A model generated the notes under the pieces. The model was not told the DNA's origin. It did not search any database and saw nothing but the letters and a program-made list of their open reading frames with translations. From JAHEDH01 sp963745865 (GTDB lineage Bacteria; Actinomycetota; Acidimicrobiia; Spongiisociales; ZC4RG35): a DNA stretch of 64,000 nt. Below, in pieces: positions 41,834-50,339 of the stretch (position 1 is its first letter; each line of letters opens with the position of its first letter). Made by a program: the position numbers and the translations under genes. The stretch covers positions 248,001 through 312,000 of the forward strand of contig CAVUYZ010000002.1 in the NCBI GenBank assembly GCA_963745865.1, given 5' to 3'.

Positions 41834-42275
41834 TTCTCGTTCGAGCCGGAGTGTGCTCGGCGACGAGCGTCACAAAGAGAGTGATGTCGACGGCTACGAG
41901 CAAGGTCAGGCCTGACATGTCGATCGGAGGAAGGACGAGTGCTGCGACGACGGCTGGCGCCGCGTAGCGTTCCCATGCGAACCTCCGAAATGCTCCCAAC
42001 ACTGCGATATCGATACCACCGAGATAGAGACCGAGGCCGGCGAACAGCATCCATCGGTATTCGGTGTGCAGCCGATCGCCCGGATGAAGGGTGATCTCCT
42101 CCAGCGCCGCAGCTGCCAACACGATTCCCGCCGTGATCAGGGCGTGGATGTAGGTGTAGACATCGCGAACGAATCGCCGCGTTCGGCGGGAGGGAGTGAG
42201 GCGGTCTGTGCTCAAGGACTTCTGTGGCCGGTCGAAGCAACCGAACAGCGCAATGCCGGCGAAGACCGACGAGAT
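41834..42275 (-). pseudogene. remnant of an LtrA-family gene (C-terminal half)
   Basis: A hydrophobic stretch resembling the second half of LtrA proteins: VYTYIHALITAGIVLAAAALEEITLHPGD and LFAGLGLYLGGIDIAVLGAF match the late helices. The N-terminal half with the LELFYDLVYV motif is missing and the upstream DNA is unrelated. The reading continues without a natural stop into the katG promoter side. It lies behind katG, opposite the intact LtrA gene at 38.2 kb. Confidence 0.65.
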
Positions 42276-42356
42276 CGATGACAAGTCCGCGCGCAAGGCG
42301 TATAGTTCACTAGCACGGTGGGCTGGGCCAGGGGGACGACCGAGAGGGTTGAAGAC

Positions 42357-42651
42357 ATGGGCCATTTCGAGGGTTCACTGAAGATGCAGGGCGAGATCGG
42401 AGCCGGCATCAACGTCGAGATCGACCTCGAGCATGAACGTCTTCTCATCAAGACGCGATCGACGGTGCTCGGCGAGTGGTCGCTGTCAGACGTCGGGATC
42501 CAAAGCGCCAACGACGGTTTTCATCTCCGGATCGAGGGTGAGCAGGTCGATCCTGACCACGACCGATGATGCAGGGTTCGCTCTCGAGATCGGACTCCAA
42601 TCGGCTTCGCCGAGGCTCCGGCGGATGCTTGGGGCGCGCCGCAAGGTCTGA
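42357..42651 (+). CDS. small conserved hypothetical protein (frameshifted)
   Basis: About 97 residues when repaired. The N-terminal MGHFEGSLKMQGEIGAGINVEIDLEHERL and following strands look like a small beta-rich domain. The frame breaks near 42548: removing one base joins IEGEQV to ILTTTDDAGFALEIGL. It has a basic C-terminus (LRRMLGARRKV). No family is recognised. It precedes the TauE/SafE pair by 22 bases. Confidence 0.55.
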
Positions 42652-42673
42652 AACGTCGACCTATGCTCGTCGG

Positions 42674-43039
42674 GTGCCAGAGACACCCGCATTCGACCCA
42701 CGAATTCTCATCGTCGGTGTCGCCGGAGGATTCGTAGGGGGATTCTTCGGCGTTGGCGGTGGCATCGCCCTCGTTCCCCTCATTCTTTGGGTGATCGTCT
42801 CGGATCGCCACATCGCGCACGCGACCTCACTGGCGGCGATCATCGTCATCGCCATCTTCGGCATGCTGGGTTTCGCCATCGACGGCCGAGTCGACTGGAC
42901 GGTCGGGGCGGGTCTCGCGATCGGCGGAATCATCGGTGCCGCATTCGGAGCGAACCTCATGGACAAGATGTCGCCTGCCGCCCTTCGTCTCGTGTTCTCG
43001 GTCGTCCTCATCGTCGCCGGCCTCAGGATGGTGATCTGA
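42674..43039 (+). CDS. half-size TauE/SafE-family membrane protein, first of a pair
   Basis: A 121-residue protein with about four hydrophobic helices. VGVAGGFVGGFFGVGGGIALVPLIL is the N-terminal repeat of the TauE/SafE (TSUP) permease family. Normal members are about 250 residues with two such repeats; this gene encodes one. A GTG start at 42674 is used. The stop is directly followed by the ATG of the second half. It is likely that the two proteins assemble into one permease for sulfite, sulfonate or a similar anion. Confidence 0.8.
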   Translation: MPETPAFDPRILIVGVAGGFVGGFFGVGGGIALVPLILWVIVSDRHIAHATSLAAIIVIAIFGMLGFAIDGRVDWTVGAGLAIGGIIGAAFGANLMDKMSPAALRLVFSVVLIVAGLRMVI

Positions 43040-43441
43040 ATGTGGGATTTCATCGGTGCAATCGCAATCGGTCTCACTGCCGGTATCGCCTCAGGGGTGG
43101 CGGGTATCGGTGGTGGCGTGATCATGGTTCCCGGCATGGTGTTCCTGTTGTCGATGCCGCAACACATCGCTCAGGGAACGTCCCTGTTCGCGATCGTCTT
43201 CACGGCGATCTCAGGGACGAGGGTGAATCTGTCGAACAGCCGGGTGGATCTCCGGTCGGCGCTGATCATCGGGGCAGTTGGTGCGATCACTGCCTTCGGG
43301 GCGGCTCGCCTCGCCAACCAGGTCGACGGTGAGGCACTCAGGAGGTTGTTCGGGCTTCTGCTGTTGTTGTCTGGCACACGAATGGCGCTCCGCTCGTGGA
43401 AAGACCGAGCGAAGCGCCATAGCGAACCAGTGTCAGATTGA
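43040..43441 (+). CDS. half-size TauE/SafE-family membrane protein, second of a pair
   Basis: A 133-residue protein with about four helices. LTAGIASGVAGIGGGVIMVPGMVFLLSMPQHIAQGTSLFAIV repeats the same motif pattern as the preceding gene, with the conserved Gly cluster. The C-terminal tail is basic. The ATG abuts the TGA of the first half. It overlaps the end of the next minus-strand gene by 9 bases. Confidence 0.8.
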   Translation: MWDFIGAIAIGLTAGIASGVAGIGGGVIMVPGMVFLLSMPQHIAQGTSLFAIVFTAISGTRVNLSNSRVDLRSALIIGAVGAITAFGAARLANQVDGEALRRLFGLLLLLSGTRMALRSWKDRAKRHSEPVSD

Positions 43442-43711
43442 GGGGCGGTCTGGCAGTTCTCTCTCTGCCTCGGAGAGAGCTGCGTCGTCGAGGTCGGCTG
43501 GCCCATCCACAGCCGGAGCATCGTCCTGCCTGACGACCGAGATCAACAGGGTTGCCCCACCGATCAGGACGAGGAGCGGGAACACCCAGGTCAGGTTGAA
43601 CCCGTCGAAGAGGAGCTGCCAGGGCTCGCCGGCGATGAGAAATACCAATCCGATCGCCGAGAAGACGGCTCCGAAGATGAACGAGATTGCGTCGAATCGA
43701 TGAGCCTTCAT
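43433..43711 (-). CDS. small two-helix membrane protein
   Basis: A 92-residue protein with two hydrophobic segments (about 8-28 and 42-60) and an acidic tail. It is the last gene of the minus-strand PspC operon and overlaps the preceding gene by 4 bases, so it is probably part of the same membrane module. No family recognised. Confidence 0.7.
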   Translation of the reverse strand: MKAHRFDAISFIFGAVFSAIGLVFLIAGEPWQLLFDGFNLTWVFPLLVLIGGATLLISVVRQDDAPAVDGPADLDDAALSEAERELPDRPSI

Positions 43712-44559
43712 GCGGCTTCCCTTCCAATCATGATGATGTTGTTGTTGTCGAGTGCAGCGACGGCGGCCACGCCGTCAGGCGATGACATCCCGTCGATCGC
43801 CCGGGCGGCAACGGTCCTGACTTCAACTGTGCCGATACCGATCGAGAGGTCGATGACCAGCGTGCCGGCGTCGCCGTCACGTGACTCGGAGCGATCCACA
43901 CCGACGCCACTGCTCGTGCGTCCAAAGAGATCGACTTCACCCATCCCAGCCTCACCCGAGGCCACGACGGAGACACCGCGTGGTACCAGCACGATCAGCT
44001 CGCCGATGCCCACCTCAGCCGACGTCTCGACGGTTTGACCGTTGAAGTCGACCCGGCTCAGGTCCAGGACCATCGAGCCGATCCCCAATTCGTACAGAGG
44101 TGCCATGTCGGCGGCCGAGGCAACCTCGAGGTTGCGTTCGCCGACCGAGCCGGACACATCGAGCTCTGCGAGCGGGCTGGCGATCACGATCGGCACGAGA
44201 ATCACGCCGAGGGCGATCAGCCCTCTGGCCCGACCGAACCACGCGCCGATCACCAGGGCCAGTCCGACGATGGTGAGACCGATGCTCCAATAGTGACGAG
44301 CGGTGGGGTCGAAATCGCTCAGGGCGACATCGAACATTCCGACGACGCCCAGCACGATGAAACCGATGGCAAAGGTCAGCGGAGCCAGCTTCGACGACTC
44401 ACGCGGGGGTTTGGGGGTTGTCGGAGGCGGAGCCGTGACTGTCACGGTCGTCGCCGGCGCCTCCGACCGTTCGACAGTGGAGGTGGTTGTCGGTGTTGTC
44501 ATTGCTTGGGTCTCCTCGGGTCCGGATGTCATGGTGGGTGGGTCGGATCGGCGTCTCAT
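43708..44559 (-). CDS. LiaF-like (toastrack-domain) membrane protein
   Basis: A 283-residue protein. A Thr/Pro-rich N-terminus is followed by three to four membrane helices (about 65-150), then a beta-rich domain of regular ISVGIGELIVLVP-like strands that resembles the LiaF/DUF1707-type C-terminal domain of cell-envelope stress sensors. Such proteins usually work with PspC-domain proteins and LiaRS-like two-component systems. It overlaps both neighbours by 4 bases. The Gly/Asp turn pattern supports the fold but the family name is from memory. Confidence 0.65.
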   Translation of the reverse strand: MRRRSDPPTMTSGPEETQAMTTPTTTSTVERSEAPATTVTVTAPPPTTPKPPRESSKLAPLTFAIGFIVLGVVGMFDVALSDFDPTARHYWSIGLTIVGLALVIGAWFGRARGLIALGVILVPIVIASPLAELDVSGSVGERNLEVASAADMAPLYELGIGSMVLDLSRVDFNGQTVETSAEVGIGELIVLVPRGVSVVASGEAGMGEVDLFGRTSSGVGVDRSESRDGDAGTLVIDLSIGIGTVEVRTVAARAIDGMSSPDGVAAVAALDNNNIIMIGREAA

Positions 44560-44991
44560 CGGATGGGCTCTGGGTTCGAGCCGGAACCGAGTTCACCTCG
44601 ATACAGCAAGACCCCGATCACACCGAGAACCAGTGCGCCGGCGAGGTCGCCGGGAAGGATTCCGGTGCCGTCCAGGAAAATCAGAATGGCCAGGCCGACC
44701 AGGCCAACACCGATCCAGCCGGCGGCGCCGTCTACGCGTTTGATGAGGCTCGAGGCGATCGCCTCGCTCTCGGTCTCTTCCCTGATCAGGAGCCAACCGG
44801 CCAGATACAGGGCGAGTCCGAAGCCACCGAACAACGTGAGAAGGGCGAAACCGACTCTGATCAACCAGAGCGGTACATCGAGACGGCGGGCTACTCCGGT
44901 TGCGACACCGGCGATGATCTTCCCGTCGCGAATTCTGACGAGCGGGTGAGTCCGCTCGGTCAGTGGTTTGGGTTGTGTCTGTGTTTGTCAT
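44556..44991 (-). CDS. PspC-domain membrane protein (frameshifted)
   Basis: Small PspC-type protein. In the repaired reading RIRDGKIIAGVATGVARRL leads into LIRVGFALLTLFGGFGLALYLAGWLLI, the PspC helix pair. A second hydrophobic part follows at about residues 90-125. The start ATG at 44991 gives MTNTDTTQTT, but indels lie in the first ~35 codons. PspC proteins sense envelope stress in actinobacteria. It is the first gene of the minus-strand operon, divergent from the PspC kinase. Confidence 0.78.
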
Positions 44992-45045
44992 GCCACCACG
45001 GTGACCGGTTTGGCGACGTCGTTCAATCGGGATTGACCCGAGCGC

Positions 45046-45076
45046 GACCCTGAGATAGTCAGGGTGTCTCAGGGTC
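45046..45076. promoter_or_regulatory. perfect 10-bp inverted repeat in the shared PspC promoter region
   Basis: GACCCTGAGA (45046-45055) and TCTCAGGGTC (45067-45076) are exact reverse complements, separated by 11 bases; another TCAGGGT lies in the spacer at 45059-45065. It sits in the 120-base gap between the divergent pspC operon (start 44991) and the kinase gene (45112). The LuxR-type regulator encoded downstream is the most likely binder. Confidence 0.6.
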
Positions 45077-45111
45077 ATCCCGCATTGCGGGAGTGGAGAC
45101 GAGGTGACACC

Positions 45112-46312
45112 ATGTGGCCTATGACATCCACGACGTCGGTCCGCCCTGCAGCACTGGGCATCGTGCGCTCGGACGACGATCGAATCGTCGCCGGTCTCTC
45201 CGGCGGCATCGCCTCCCGCCTCGGTATCGAGACGGTGTACGTCCGGGCCGGTTTCGTCGTGCTCTCGCTGCTGTTCGGAGCCGGAGTCGTGCTGTATTTG
45301 GCCGGCTGGGCCGCAACCGTCGATCAGGCGAGGACGGTGGGCGGCGACGAAGGTGCGCAGGCGGATCCCCGGCAACGAGCGGGAGTCGGGCTTCTGTATC
45401 TCGCGGTGCTGATGCTCTTCCGCGGCGTCGGGGTGTGGCCGGGAGACGGGGTCGTCATCCCGCTCGGACTGGTCGTTTTCGGAGCGGCGTTCCTGCTCGA
45501 TCGTCGAGCGATCGACTCGAGGACGGCCTTGATGTCGTTGGTGGAGACTCCCGAGAAGCCGGGACGATCTCGAACGGTCATCGGCATCGTTCTGCTGCTT
45601 GTCGGCCTCACCGTCTTCGGAGGGAGTGCCGCCCCGCAACTCGGGTCTGCACTCATGGCGGTCGTCATCACTGGAGCCGGTCTGACACTGTTGTTCGGGC
45701 CCTGGGTGTGGACACTCGCCAAGGATCTTGGGGAGAGAGCGTCAGGAGAGGGTCCGGCAGGAAGAGCGCGCCGAGATGGCTTCCCATCTGCACGATTCGG
45801 TGTTGCAGACGCTGGCGTTGATTCAGAGATCCGACGACCCCAAGCGCATGGTGACGCTGGCCCGTGGTCAGGAGCGGGAGCTTCGAAAGTGGCTCTTCGA
45901 GAGTGCCCCGACGGCGGGCTTGGACCGCCTGTCATCCGCGATTCAGGTGGTAGCGGATCGGGTCGAAGCCGACTTCGACATTCCTGTCGAGGTGATCGGG
46001 GTTGGGGACATCGAACTCGACGACTCGATGAGAGCGCTTGTCGGTGCGACCGGCGAAGCGCTGACGAATGCCGCCAAGCACTCAGGCGCCCTCAAGATCT
46101 CGGTCTACCACGAGGTCACGCCGGATGCGGTCGAGGTGTTCGTCACAGATCAGGGCAAGGGATTCGACGCTGGAGCCGTCGCCGCCGATCGTCACGGCGT
46201 TTCAGAATCGATCATCGCCCGAATGAAGCGGCATGGCGGCGCGGCGACCATCATGAGTGAGCCCGGTGAAGGGACAGAGGTGGCATTGACGATGACGAGG
46301 GCAGAGACATGA
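45112..46312 (+). CDS. PspC-domain sensor histidine kinase (frameshifted)
   Basis: The N-terminus is a PspC domain (LGIVRSDDDRIVAGLSGGIASRLGIETVYVRAGFVV), then several further helices to about residue 200. After a frame change near 45730 comes the kinase core: ASHLHDSVLQTL with the phospho-accepting His (HisKA_3 type), ATGEALTNAAKHSG as the N-box and VTDQGKGFDAG as the G-box. One extra base explains the break. It overlaps the response regulator start by 4 bases. With the divergent PspC and LiaF-like genes it forms an envelope stress system. Confidence 0.87.
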
Positions 46313-46942
46313 TCCGCGTATCGATGGTGGACGATCACCGCCTGTTTCTGTCTGGGGTCCAGGCCGAGCTTCAGGGCGAAGGTCGACGTCGTCTCGGCGA
46401 GCTCGGATCTCGACGAGGCAATCGATCAGATCCGGGATCTCAACCCCGACGTCGTGTTGGTCGATGTGCACATGCCGGGCGGAGGCGGTCTCGCAGTCAT
46501 CCAGAACGTGATCGAGACCCACCCCGAGATGAAGTTTCTGGCGCTCTCGGTGTCAGACGCAGCTGAAGATGTGATCGCCATGATTCGTGCGGGCGCTCGC
46601 GGCTACGTCACCAAGTCGATTGCACCCGACGAGCTCATCGAAGCCATCGAGCGGGTCCACATGGGCGATGCTGTGTTCTCGCCACGTCTCGCAGGATTCG
46701 TATTGGATGCGTTCGCTGGAGCCGTCCCAGCGCCGGAAGATCCCGAGCTGGATCAACTGACACCGCGAGAACGTGAGGTTCTCCGTCAGATCGCCAGGGG
46801 CTATTCGTACAAGCAGGTTGCTCGCCGGCTGTCCATCTCGGTCAAGACGGTCGAGACGCATGTCTCGAGCGTCCTGAGGAAGCTGCAACTCTCGAATCGG
46901 CACGAGCTGGCCCGCTGGGCTTCGGACCGCCGGATCGTCTGA
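46309..46942 (+). CDS. LuxR/NarL-type response regulator (frameshifted)
   Basis: Receiver domain with acidic VDDHR near the start and the phosphorylation Asp in VVLVDVHMPGGG, then LALSVSDAA and the KSIAPDELIEAI helix. The DNA-binding end is LTPREREVLRQIARGYSYKQVARRLSISVKTVETHVSSVLRKL, a LuxR helix-turn-helix. The frame changes near 46378: one extra base is present after LQGE. It should be phosphorylated by the upstream PspC kinase and probably binds the inverted repeat at 45046-45076. Confidence 0.9.
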
Positions 46943-46976
46943 GGGGCAATCCGAAGGCGTCATCTGACCAGCTCGC

Positions 46977-48197
46977 TCAGCCTTTGAGGCGCTTCCCCTG
47001 GGCGAATACGGTCGTCACGTCGGACGGATCGCCGAGCACCCCGACGTCTGACGTCGGGTCCCCGTCGACACAGATCACGTCGGCGGCGAAACCTTCGATG
47101 AGGCGGCCCGTCTGCGGCGCCTGTGCTCCAACTGTGAGGGGGCCGACGGAGGTTGCCGAGGTGATCGCATCGATCGGCGTCATTCCTGCATTGACGAGAT
47201 GGGTGAGTTCTTCGCCATTCCTGCCGTAGGTGGCCGGGAAGAAGATGTCGGTGCCGAGGGCGATGGTGACCCCGGTGGCGATCGCTACTTGGAGGGCCTG
47301 AAGGTGTCGATCGGCGATGGCTTTGATCTTGGCATAGGCATAGTCCGGCATCGACAGTTCTCGCCCGCGCCGCACGAGATGTTCGATGACGAATCGGGTC
47401 GGTACCAGGATCGTCCCCGTATCGACCATCGCACTGGCAGCCTCGGCATCGAGATGGCTGCCGTGCTCGATGGTTCTCACCCCTGCACGCAACGCCGCCA
47501 TGATCCCGCTCTTGCCGTGACAGTGGGCCGCAACGACTCGATCCGCCCGTGAGGCCTCTTCGACGATCGCGCGCAGTTCCTCGTCGCTGAATTGCTGGTG
47601 ATCGGGGTGGTCGACCTGGCTCATCACCCCACCCGTTGCACACACCTTGATGACCTTGGCTCCGAGGCGCAGTTGTCGGCGTACGAGCCGGCGGCAATCA
47701 TCGGGACCGTCGGCGATCGATGGCGCTCCGAAGTGTCGCTCGAAGGTCGTGTCGACGACGTCGACGGGGAGACCGTGGAGGTCGCCGTGCCCGCCGGTCT
47801 GCGAGAGCGGGGCCCCTGAGGCGTAGATGGTCGGTCCGTCGATCAGGCCGTTCTCGATTGCGTGTGCCAGGTATGTCCCATGGCCGCCCACCTCGCGAAC
47901 GGAGGTGAAGCCTGCATCGACGAGCGCTGACAGGTCCCGAATCGAGCGCAGGACAGCGGTCTGTGGAGCGATGCCCACGATCGACTCGATGTCTGCTCGT
48001 TCGAGCCCGAAGAAATGCGTGTGGGTGTCCCACATCCCGGGCATGACGGTTTCGGTGGCGATGATCTGGTCGGCGTCCGGAGCGTCAACGACAGAGCCGA
48101 CGAATGTGATCGTCGACCCGTCGATGGCGACGGACCCGTTCTCGAGCACCGTGCCGTCGCCGGGGATGACCCGTTGTGCATCGATTCGCACCCTCAT
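46977..48197 (-). CDS. amidohydrolase-family protein (imidazolonepropionase/prolidase-like)
   Basis: A 406-residue metal-dependent hydrolase. MWDTHTHFFGL has the first metal His pair; AKVIKVCATGGVMS has the likely carbamylated Lys; AAHCHG and TIEHGSHLD supply further His, and ALGTDIFFP the last Asp. The start at 48197 gives MRVRIDAQRVIPGDGTVLENGS, the expected first strands; longer readings add poor sequence. It converges with the response regulator. It may cleave an amide or cyclic imide; not further assigned. Confidence 0.85.
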   Translation of the reverse strand: MRVRIDAQRVIPGDGTVLENGSVAIDGSTITFVGSVVDAPDADQIIATETVMPGMWDTHTHFFGLERADIESIVGIAPQTAVLRSIRDLSALVDAGFTSVREVGGHGTYLAHAIENGLIDGPTIYASGAPLSQTGGHGDLHGLPVDVVDTTFERHFGAPSIADGPDDCRRLVRRQLRLGAKVIKVCATGGVMSQVDHPDHQQFSDEELRAIVEEASRADRVVAAHCHGKSGIMAALRAGVRTIEHGSHLDAEAASAMVDTGTILVPTRFVIEHLVRRGRELSMPDYAYAKIKAIADRHLQALQVAIATGVTIALGTDIFFPATYGRNGEELTHLVNAGMTPIDAITSATSVGPLTVGAQAPQTGRLIEGFAADVICVDGDPTSDVGVLGDPSDVTTVFAQGKRLKG

Positions 48198-48372
48198 TCC
48201 GGGGACGGTACCAGTCCCGGTCATGCCGGACGCCTCACTGCCGGCACCCCACGATGTGGGTGCGTGACCACGGGCAACCGTTGAGCAGACGGTGGTTCGT
48301 GCAGCAGGTGCCGAGGCGACTGTGACTCTCCGAATGGCACCGTGGCACCCACGATTCGCCATACTTGGTGCA

Positions 48373-49962
48373 ATGAACATCTCCTCACTCACTGCTCCTG
48401 CCGTCAACGCCACCTCGGGTGCCTGGACACGGGAGGGGCTGGTACGTCGACTGTGGGATGGGGACCCGACGGTCTGGTCATCGGACCCCGATACCCCCGA
48501 ACTCGCCAATCGTCTCGGATGGCTGAGGCTCCACGAGACCTCGCGTGCATCGATCGGGGAGATCCATCGGGTCGCCGAAGAGGTCGCAGCGGACAGCGAT
48601 CATGTGGTGTTGTGCGGCATGGGAGGTTCCAGCCTTGCTCCGCAGGTGTGCTCGGAGGTCATCGGATCGAAGGTGGGACGACCAACGCTTCTCGTGTTGG
48701 ACTCGACGCATCCGGACGCGGTCCGAGCCGTTCGCGCTCAAATCGATCCGGCAAGGACAACGTTCGTGATCTCATCGAAGTCGGGGACGACGCTCGAGAC
48801 GCTCTCGCTGTTCAGGTACTTCTACGCAGAGTCGGGCGAGGACGGTGGTCGCTTCGTCGCGGTGACTGACCCCGGCTCCAAGCTCGTGACACTTGCCGCT
48901 GACCGCGGGTTCCGGGCTGTATTCGAGGCTCAGCCCGATGTCGGTGGGAGATATTCGGCATTGACCCATTTCGGGCTGGTTCCGGCAGCCTTCATCGGCG
49001 TGGATATCGAGGCCCTGCTCGATTCGGCGGCGAGTCTCGCTGCTCAGGCAGCCGACACCGTTCGTGACGATCCGGCGGTCGGAATCGGCATCGGTCTCGG
49101 GGAGGCTGCGAAGAAGGGCGTCGACAAGCTGACGATCTTCACCTCTCACACGCTGGCGGCGTTTCCGTCATGGATGGAACAACTCATCGCCGAGAGCCTC
49201 GGCAAGGACGGCACCGGGATCGTCCCCGTTGCGGATGAGCCGGTCGGCGCACCCGAGGAATACGGTCCTGACCGCGTGTTCATCTCGTATCAACTCGAAG
49301 GAGAGCATGAACCGAACCTGGAGGCGCTGGCAGAGGCCGGATTCCCGGTCATCGGGTTCGAACTTCCCAATGTCTCGGCCCTCGGCCATGAGATGTTGCG
49401 GGCTGAGGTGTTCACCGCTGTAGCAGGAGCCGTCCTTGGGGTTCATCCGTTCAACCAGCCCAACGTCGAGGCCGCAAAGAACTTTGCACGTGACGCGATG
49501 TCCGGCTCGCTGGATCTCGGAGGCGTGAAGACGCTGAGGGGAGCGGAGGCAGTCGAAGCGGTCCGAGCGTTGGCCATGGGTTCTGGCCCGGGCGACTACT
49601 TCGGTCTCCACGCCTATCTCGCCCCGAGTGACGAACTGTGGGACGAGTTGACCCGACTCCGGGTTGCGGTCCGCGCAGCGACTCAGGTTGCCACCACCTG
49701 TGGCTGGGGCCCCCGATTCCTCCATTCGACAGGTCAGCTTCACAAGGGTGGGCCGGCCGGCGGACGGTTCGTTCAGTTGATCGACGACGGCGGAAGTGAA
49801 CTCGCTGTTCCCGAGACCGACATGACCTTCAACGGGATCATCTCGGCTCAAGCGGCAGGTGACTACCAGGCATTGATCGAAGCCGGTCGCGAGGTCGTCC
49901 AGGTCGACGTTGGCGGCGACGCCAGAGCGTTCGTTCGCAGTGTGATCGAGTCGATGGCATAG
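48373..49962 (+). CDS. pgi: glucose-6-phosphate isomerase
   Basis: A 529-residue glycolytic isomerase of the type also found as the second half of actinobacterial transaldolase-Pgi fusions. CGMGGSSLAPQV (first SIS domain), VISSKSGTTLETL (phosphate-binding Ser/Thr cluster) and GVHPFNQPNVEAAK are visible. Intact. ATG at 48373 chosen over an in-frame upstream start at 48292, which precedes the conserved part by a low-complexity stretch. Monocistronic as far as seen. Confidence 0.9.
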   Translation: MNISSLTAPAVNATSGAWTREGLVRRLWDGDPTVWSSDPDTPELANRLGWLRLHETSRASIGEIHRVAEEVAADSDHVVLCGMGGSSLAPQVCSEVIGSKVGRPTLLVLDSTHPDAVRAVRAQIDPARTTFVISSKSGTTLETLSLFRYFYAESGEDGGRFVAVTDPGSKLVTLAADRGFRAVFEAQPDVGGRYSALTHFGLVPAAFIGVDIEALLDSAASLAAQAADTVRDDPAVGIGIGLGEAAKKGVDKLTIFTSHTLAAFPSWMEQLIAESLGKDGTGIVPVADEPVGAPEEYGPDRVFISYQLEGEHEPNLEALAEAGFPVIGFELPNVSALGHEMLRAEVFTAVAGAVLGVHPFNQPNVEAAKNFARDAMSGSLDLGGVKTLRGAEAVEAVRALAMGSGPGDYFGLHAYLAPSDELWDELTRLRVAVRAATQVATTCGWGPRFLHSTGQLHKGGPAGGRFVQLIDDGGSELAVPETDMTFNGIISAQAAGDYQALIEAGREVVQVDVGGDARAFVRSVIESMA

Positions 49963-50005
49963 ATCACTCGGCATCCGCAGGACGGCCTGTGAGTCATTCT
50001 CGTCG

Positions 50006-50043
50006 TTAATTCGCTTGACACGTATGCACGGATTGCATACGGT
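50006..50043 (+). promoter_or_regulatory. WhiB7-type promoter with embedded inverted repeat
   Basis: TTAATT (50006-50011) lies 3 bases before TTGACA (50015-50020), and TACGGT at 50038-50043 is a possible -10 after a 17-base spacer. The AT-rich block just upstream of a -35 is what WhiB7 uses in mycobacteria for autoactivation. CGTATGC (50021-50027) and GCATACG (50035-50041) form a perfect 7-bp inverted repeat inside the spacer. Confidence 0.6.
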
Positions 50044-50070
50044 GCCAGAACCGAAGAAAGGCGGCTACCG

Positions 50071-50226
50071 ATGCTGATGAACGCACACATCACGAGCGAC
50101 ATCACGGTTCTCACGACGGGAACCGACCTCGCCGTGCGCGCCGGTGCAGCCTTCCCGATCCCTGCTCCCGCCACGACCTTCACCTTTGGTCTCGTTCCGA
50201 CCCGCTGGCGGCCGCGCCTCGATTGA
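50071..50226 (+). CDS. 51-codon upstream ORF in the whiB7-like leader
   Basis: A short ORF with GAAAGG upstream (50054-) and an ATG at 50071, ending at a TGA at 50224. The predicted peptide (MLMNAHITSDIT...) matches no known family. Its stop is 25 bases before an intrinsic terminator hairpin. The arrangement is that of a leader peptide for translation-dependent attenuation, so the ribosome rather than the peptide may matter. Confidence 0.6.
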   Translation: MLMNAHITSDITVLTTGTDLAVRAGAAFPIPAPATTFTFGLVPTRWRPRLD

Positions 50227-50250
50227 CGTTCCACGTCTCACGAGAGCCAC

Positions 50251-50281
50251 GGCCGCCGGTAGCACCCGGCGGCCTTCTTTG
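50251..50281 (+). terminator. attenuator terminator in the whiB7-like leader
   Basis: GGCCGCCGG (50251-50259), loop TAGCAC and CCGGCGGCC (50266-50274) make a perfect 9-bp GC stem, followed by TTCTTTG: an intrinsic terminator ahead of whiB. The 3' arm bases GGCGGCC (50268-50274) can pair instead with GGCCGCC at 50285-50291, which would break the terminator. The two foldings are mutually exclusive. Confidence 0.7.
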
Positions 50282-50291
50282 ATTGGCCGCC
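50268..50291 (+). promoter_or_regulatory. alternative (antiterminator) hairpin in the whiB7-like leader
   Basis: GGCGGCC and GGCCGCC form a 7-bp stem with a 10-base loop. The pairing uses the 3' arm of the terminator at 50251-50274, so a stalled ribosome or other event that frees this strand could let transcription continue into whiB. Confidence 0.5.
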
Positions 50292-50339
50292 TGAGACCGA
50301 GCCGACGACATCGACCGAACACGACAGAACGAGACGCAC

